Below are positions 5,920 through 7,860 of a DNA stretch of 7,860 nt, piece by piece. Made by a program: the position numbers and the translations under genes. Location: contig JAITQL010000259.1 of assembly GCA_031288935.1 (NCBI GenBank), forward strand, positions 1-7,860, in the 5' to 3' direction. Source of the DNA: Tannerella sp. (GTDB lineage: Bacteria > Bacteroidota > Bacteroidia > Bacteroidales > Tannerellaceae). A model generated the notes under the pieces. It made no database searches. It saw nothing but the letters and a program-made list of their open reading frames with translations, and was not told the origin of the DNA. How positions within the stretch are numbered: position 1 is the first letter of the stretch; every line of letters starts with the position of its first letter.

Positions 5920-6585
5920 ATGGGTTTAACTGTAACATATATCTCCCCTCCAGACGACTTGCTCATCACGCCGTCTTTTTTGATGTGCCTGTCTATGACA
6001 AATATCCTTGCCTTTCGCATCTTTAACGGAAACGTCGTGGATGAATCCCGTCATTTTCCTGGAGAGAGACGGGCTGGCGTATACAAGTCTGAAGTACGCG
6101 CACACACGAATCGAAGGGACTTCTTTTTACATGCAGAAAAAGCCTGTTGCCGTTTTTTGACGGGAGCAAGCCTTTCCGTTTGCCGCCGGCTGTCCTTCGC
6201 TGAAGGCCGTTGGGATACTCAAGCTGTCAATGCAATGCAAAAAACAGACTTCCGGACGCCCGGAATGTTAACCGCAGTGAAGCAAACACCTTTCCGGCGC
6301 TCCGGAGAGTTAACTGAAGTGAAGCAAACCCCTTTCCGGCGCTCCGGAAAGTTAACGGCAGTGAAACAAACCCCTTTCCGGAACGCCGGAAAGTTAACGG
6401 CAGTGAAACAAACCCCTTTCCGGAATGCCGGAAAGCGCAACGCAGGCCTGCAAACCTCCTTCCGGATGGCCGGAAACCTCCCGGAAGCGCTGCAAGCCTC
6501 TTTCCGGATAGCCGGAAACCGCAGAAACGTACTCGAAAACCCGTTCCGGACGGCCGGAACGGTGCCCCATTATATAAACTATTAA
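5920..6585 (+). CDS. Unrecognised 221-aa reading frame ending in eight 14-residue repeats
   Basis: I do not recognise this protein. Residues 1-105 have no visible domain, no convincing signal peptide, and an unusual share of Cys and Arg. Residues from about 106 to 217 are eight tandem 14-residue units with the core F-R-x-(S/A/P)-G, for example LTAVKQTPFRNAGK. The frame has two points in its favour: a good promoter starts about 27 bases before its ATG, and it ends just 6 bases before the next gene, as coupled genes do. Against it, the repeat period is a multiple of three, so long frames would be open on both strands by chance. Another frame (6041-6160) also reads like protein, and constraint appears stronger on the DNA palindromes than on the peptide. 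A shorter version could start at Met106 (6235). It may equally be a structured leader RNA. Confidence 0.35.
   Translation: MGLTVTYISPPDDLLITPSFLMCLSMTNILAFRIFNGNVVDESRHFPGERRAGVYKSEVRAHTNRRDFFLHAEKACCRFLTGASLSVCRRLSFAEGRWDTQAVNAMQKTDFRTPGMLTAVKQTPFRRSGELTEVKQTPFRRSGKLTAVKQTPFRNAGKLTAVKQTPFRNAGKRNAGLQTSFRMAGNLPEALQASFRIAGNRRNVLENPFRTAGTVPHYINY
6250..6562 (+). repeat. Array of eight 42-bp repeats, each with a TTCCGG-N4-CCGGAA hairpin
   Basis: Palindromes begin (TTCCGG) at 6250, 6292, 6334, 6376, 6418, 6460, 6502 and 6544, an exact 42-bp spacing through all eight copies. Each has a stem TTCCGG/CCGGAA, extended to TTTCCGG/CCGGAAA in most, around a 4-base loop: ACGC, CGCT, CGCT, AACG, AATG, ATGG, ATAG, ACGG. 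Unit 2 has a G.T wobble. The last is the strongest, with nine perfect pairs (6541-6549 with 6554-6562). The sequences between palindromes are nearly identical in units 2-5 but diverge widely in units 6-8, while TTCCGG and CCGGA stay unchanged in all eight. The array ends 29 bp before the DUF6261-like gene. Confidence 0.95.
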
Positions 6586-6591
6586 AATTAA

Positions 6592-7308
6592 ATGAATATG
6601 AAAATTACAAGAACAGACTTTCATTTGTACCGTAACGAACAGTGGTTCCAGTTTTATACCGAATTTAAACGGCTGGCAGAAATCTATCCCGATCTGAACA
6701 TCGGCGAACTGCTCACCCTGTTCCTGGTTGTGTATGACAAGGCCGACGTGGCGCTGGAGATTCTCCGCAGGAGTGACAAAACGGAACTGATCGGCGGAGC
6801 CGACGGGAAACGCGATCACACGTTTCGCGGATTTGCCGACGCCGTGAAGTCGTACCTGAATCACTTCAACCCGGAGAAACGGCAGGCTGGCGTGCAGCTG
6901 GAAATCGTGTTCAACCATTACGGAAACGTGAACCGGTTGCCGAACGACGAGGAAACTGCGGCCATCTATAACTTGCTGCAGGACGTGAAAACAACTCATG
7001 CACCCCAGATTGAACTTCTCGGCCTGGGCGAATGGGTAGAGGAACTGGAACGGGACAACCTGATTTTTCAGGCCCTGACGGAAGAGCGCAACGCGGAAGA
7101 AGCGACGCGGAGCAGTCTGCGCATGATTGAGGTGCGCCGGGAAGGAGATGCCATCTACCACCAAATCGTGGAACGCCTCGAAGCGCTGATGGTGGTCAAC
7201 GGCGACGAAGCTTATACCGGCTTCGTCCACGAACTGAACAACCTCATCAAGCACTACAACAACATCCTCGCCTCCCGCAAAGGAAGAGCGAAGGAGAATG
7301 AAGAATGA
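6592..7308 (+). CDS. DUF6261-like protein of unknown function
   Basis: The 238-residue product resembles the Bacteroidota-specific family DUF6261 as I remember it. Shared features are an opening with YRNEQWFQFYTEF (13-25), then YDKADVALEILRRSDKTELI (48-67), RDHTFRGFADAVKSYLNHF (74-92), NDEETAAIYNLLQD (118-131), LGEWVEELERDN (145-156) and a closing VNGDEAYTGFVHELNNLIKH (202-221). It appears almost wholly helical and acidic, without signal peptide or membrane segment, so it is probably cytoplasmic. No catalytic motif is apparent and no function is known to me. Two starts are possible, 6592 and 6598 (ATG AAT ATG); the first is kept. It follows the hairpin-repeat frame by 6 bases and has no promoter of its own, so it likely depends on transcription through the array. 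Its last codons run into a heptamer repeat. Confidence 0.8.
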   Translation: MNMKITRTDFHLYRNEQWFQFYTEFKRLAEIYPDLNIGELLTLFLVVYDKADVALEILRRSDKTELIGGADGKRDHTFRGFADAVKSYLNHFNPEKRQAGVQLEIVFNHYGNVNRLPNDEETAAIYNLLQDVKTTHAPQIELLGLGEWVEELERDNLIFQALTEERNAEEATRSSLRMIEVRREGDAIYHQIVERLEALMVVNGDEAYTGFVHELNNLIKHYNNILASRKGRAKENEE

Positions 7309-7338
7309 GCAATGAATAATGAATAATGAGGAATACTG
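7297..7338 (+). repeat. Heptamer tandem repeat (AATGAAT type) overlapping the gene end
   Basis: Five consecutive seven-base units, AATGAAG, AATGAGC, AATGAAT, AATGAAT, AATGAGG (7297-7331), are followed by a degenerate sixth, AATACTG. The first units encode the last residues and stop codon of the DUF6261-like gene. Similar A/T-rich heptamer tracts are, in my recollection, common in intergenic regions of Bacteroidota and other phyla. It supplies stop codons in several frames. Confidence 0.8.
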
Positions 7339-7355
7339 TATTGCATCGAACATGG

Positions 7356-7378
7356 AGACGGGGTACGCCCCGTCTTTA
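7356..7378 (+). terminator. Strong hairpin with UACG loop after the DUF6261-like gene
   Basis: AGACGGGG (7356-7363), loop TACG, CCCCGTCT (7368-7375) gives eight perfect pairs followed by a short T-containing tail (TTTA, overlapping the stem end). It lies 47 bases after the stop codon and could act as a Rho-independent terminator, although the T-run is weak. The flanks (ATGG before, TTAC after) resemble a widespread palindrome family of the form GTAGAGACG...CGTCTCTAC, so it may instead be a dispersed repeat element. Confidence 0.55.
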
Positions 7379-7406
7379 CTGCGTGCAACGCCTTTACCGT
7401 GCCGAA

Positions 7407-7524
7407 CCGGCGCCGAACGCCGGGCGCATCCGTTCATGCCGGCAGAGATGACAGGACGGTAGAAAAACCTTCTCGCTTCCCGTACCGGGATGCAACAACC
7501 AACGGGCGCCGGCCGTTTCTACCG
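7407..7524. repeat. Palindrome-rich intergenic stretch before the secreted-protein gene
   Basis: The 317-bp gap from 7309 to 7625 has no credible gene. Besides the heptamers and the UACG hairpin it holds CCGGCG/CGCCGG (7407-7412/7418-7423, 5-base loop) and TCCCG/CGGGA (7478-7482/7486-7490, 3-base loop). A longer pair, CGGTAGAAA/TTTCTACCG (7457-7465/7516-7524), encloses the second hairpin and could form a branched fold. The G+C content drops sharply after about 7565 into an A/T-rich leader before the next gene. TTTG at 7582-7585 could be a -33 element, but no matching TAnnTTTG box was found. Confidence 0.45.
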
Positions 7525-7625
7525 GACTCCCATTCCTCGCAGAACAGGGGCGGATGGCGTCGGGGAAAGATAAAACAAGCATTTGGAATGAATTACCTAT
7601 TTATAAATAATCAAATAATAGAAAT

Positions 7626-7860
7626 ATGAGAACAAAAGTTTTAATTCGCGTGATGATGCTTTCATTGTTTTGCATCAGCCTGAGCGTACAGGCACAGAGT
7701 GACAGAAAGTACAGGAAAACAATGGAAAAGGTGTACAAAGGCAAAATGAAAGAAGTGAAAAAGCAGAAATGGCAGGTCAGCGGTACAAGCTTGACCCTGG
7801 ATGCCGCGCTGATGACGCATTACCGAACCCTTCGGTCGGACGGGAACAAGCGGGAACTGA
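7626..7860 (+). CDS. Secreted protein of unknown function, N-terminal fragment (runs off right edge)
   Basis: The first 78 codons are visible. Residues 1-23 form a typical Sec signal peptide: MRTKVLIR as the basic n-region, VMMLSLFCISLSV as the hydrophobic core, then QA-Q with likely signal peptidase I cleavage after Ala23. The mature part begins QSDRKYRKTMEKVYKGKMKEVKKQKWQV in two blocks and is very rich in Lys, then continues with LDAALMTHYRTL. This layout (secretion signal, Lys-rich helix, then KKxKWQV-x-LTLDAAL) recalls small exported Bacteroidales proteins whose mature start reads like KKEGWKVAPGSLPLEKQL; that kinship is my impression only. The start codon follows an A/T-rich leader (TAATAGAAAT), and no other in-frame Met precedes the signal sequence. 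It stands 317 bp after the DUF6261-like gene and is probably a separate transcription unit. Confidence 0.7.
   Translation, partial: MRTKVLIRVMMLSLFCISLSVQAQSDRKYRKTMEKVYKGKMKEVKKQKWQVSGTSLTLDAALMTHYRTLRSDGNKREL

Noticed and set aside
6219..6440. Minus-strand frame of 73 codons through the array, with FPAFRKGVCFTAVN repeats
   Set aside because: It arises only because 42-bp palindromic units are open in both directions. No promoter was seen for it, and its frame continues into unrelated sequence.
6250..6562. CRISPR-like appearance of regularly spaced palindromes
   Set aside because: The whole 42-bp unit is repeated and the sequence between palindromes is nearly identical in units 2-5, so there are no unique spacers. 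No cas genes are present and the array maintains an open reading frame.
6394..7437. Long minus-strand reading frame (347 codons) opposite the DUF6261-like gene
   Set aside because: It is antisense to a better-supported gene and extends through the heptamer tract, giving the low-complexity SLFIIHCSFFILL. It runs into the hairpin array, which is open on both strands because its period is a multiple of three.
7399..7629. 76-codon plus-strand frame in the intergenic gap
   Set aside because: It spans several palindromes, is rich in Arg and Pro, has no promoter or recognisable motif, and overlaps the start of the secreted-protein gene.

Overview
This window looks like a chromosomal segment of a Bacteroidales bacterium. 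The evidence is a YbeY with the phylum-type third metal ligand, a fused SpmA-SpmB protein, a protein resembling the Bacteroidota family DUF6261, and promoters of the Bacteroidota form (TTTG, about 19 bp, TAnnTTTG). Placement nearer to Tannerella or Parabacteroides is only a guess.

Left half, minus strand (3855 down to 1): a compact run of housekeeping genes in the order spmAB fusion, ybeY, mnmG, uvrC (N-terminus only, cut by the window edge). Spacing is 3 bp, then a 4-bp ATGA overlap, then a 51-bp gap. That gap holds a perfect 16-bp palindrome, TGTTCCACGTGGAACA, which is the classic ParB-binding centromere site parS. This suggests that the segment is origin-proximal.

Middle: a 98-bp intergenic region (3856-3953) carries two back-to-back promoters built on a perfect 13-bp inverted repeat. 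They drive the minus-strand operon and a plus-strand pair: a D-2-hydroxyacid dehydrogenase, overlapping by 4 bp an AlkD-type DNA glycosylase. The promoter position also moves the start of the spmAB fusion downstream, from 3903 to 3855.

Right half, plus strand (5618-7860): accessory in character. A pyrimidine/purine palindrome follows the glycosylase gene. A good promoter (TATCTTTG at 5882-5889) then opens a transcription unit holding an unrecognised reading frame. Its second half is eight exact 42-bp repeats, each carrying a TTCCGG-N4-CCGGAA hairpin. Six bases later comes a DUF6261-like gene, then a heptamer repeat, a strong UACG-loop hairpin and a 317-bp palindrome-rich gap. The start of a secreted protein gene runs off the right edge. 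The hairpin array joined to the DUF6261-like gene is the best candidate for an undescribed system; the parS site is the most securely supported hidden element.
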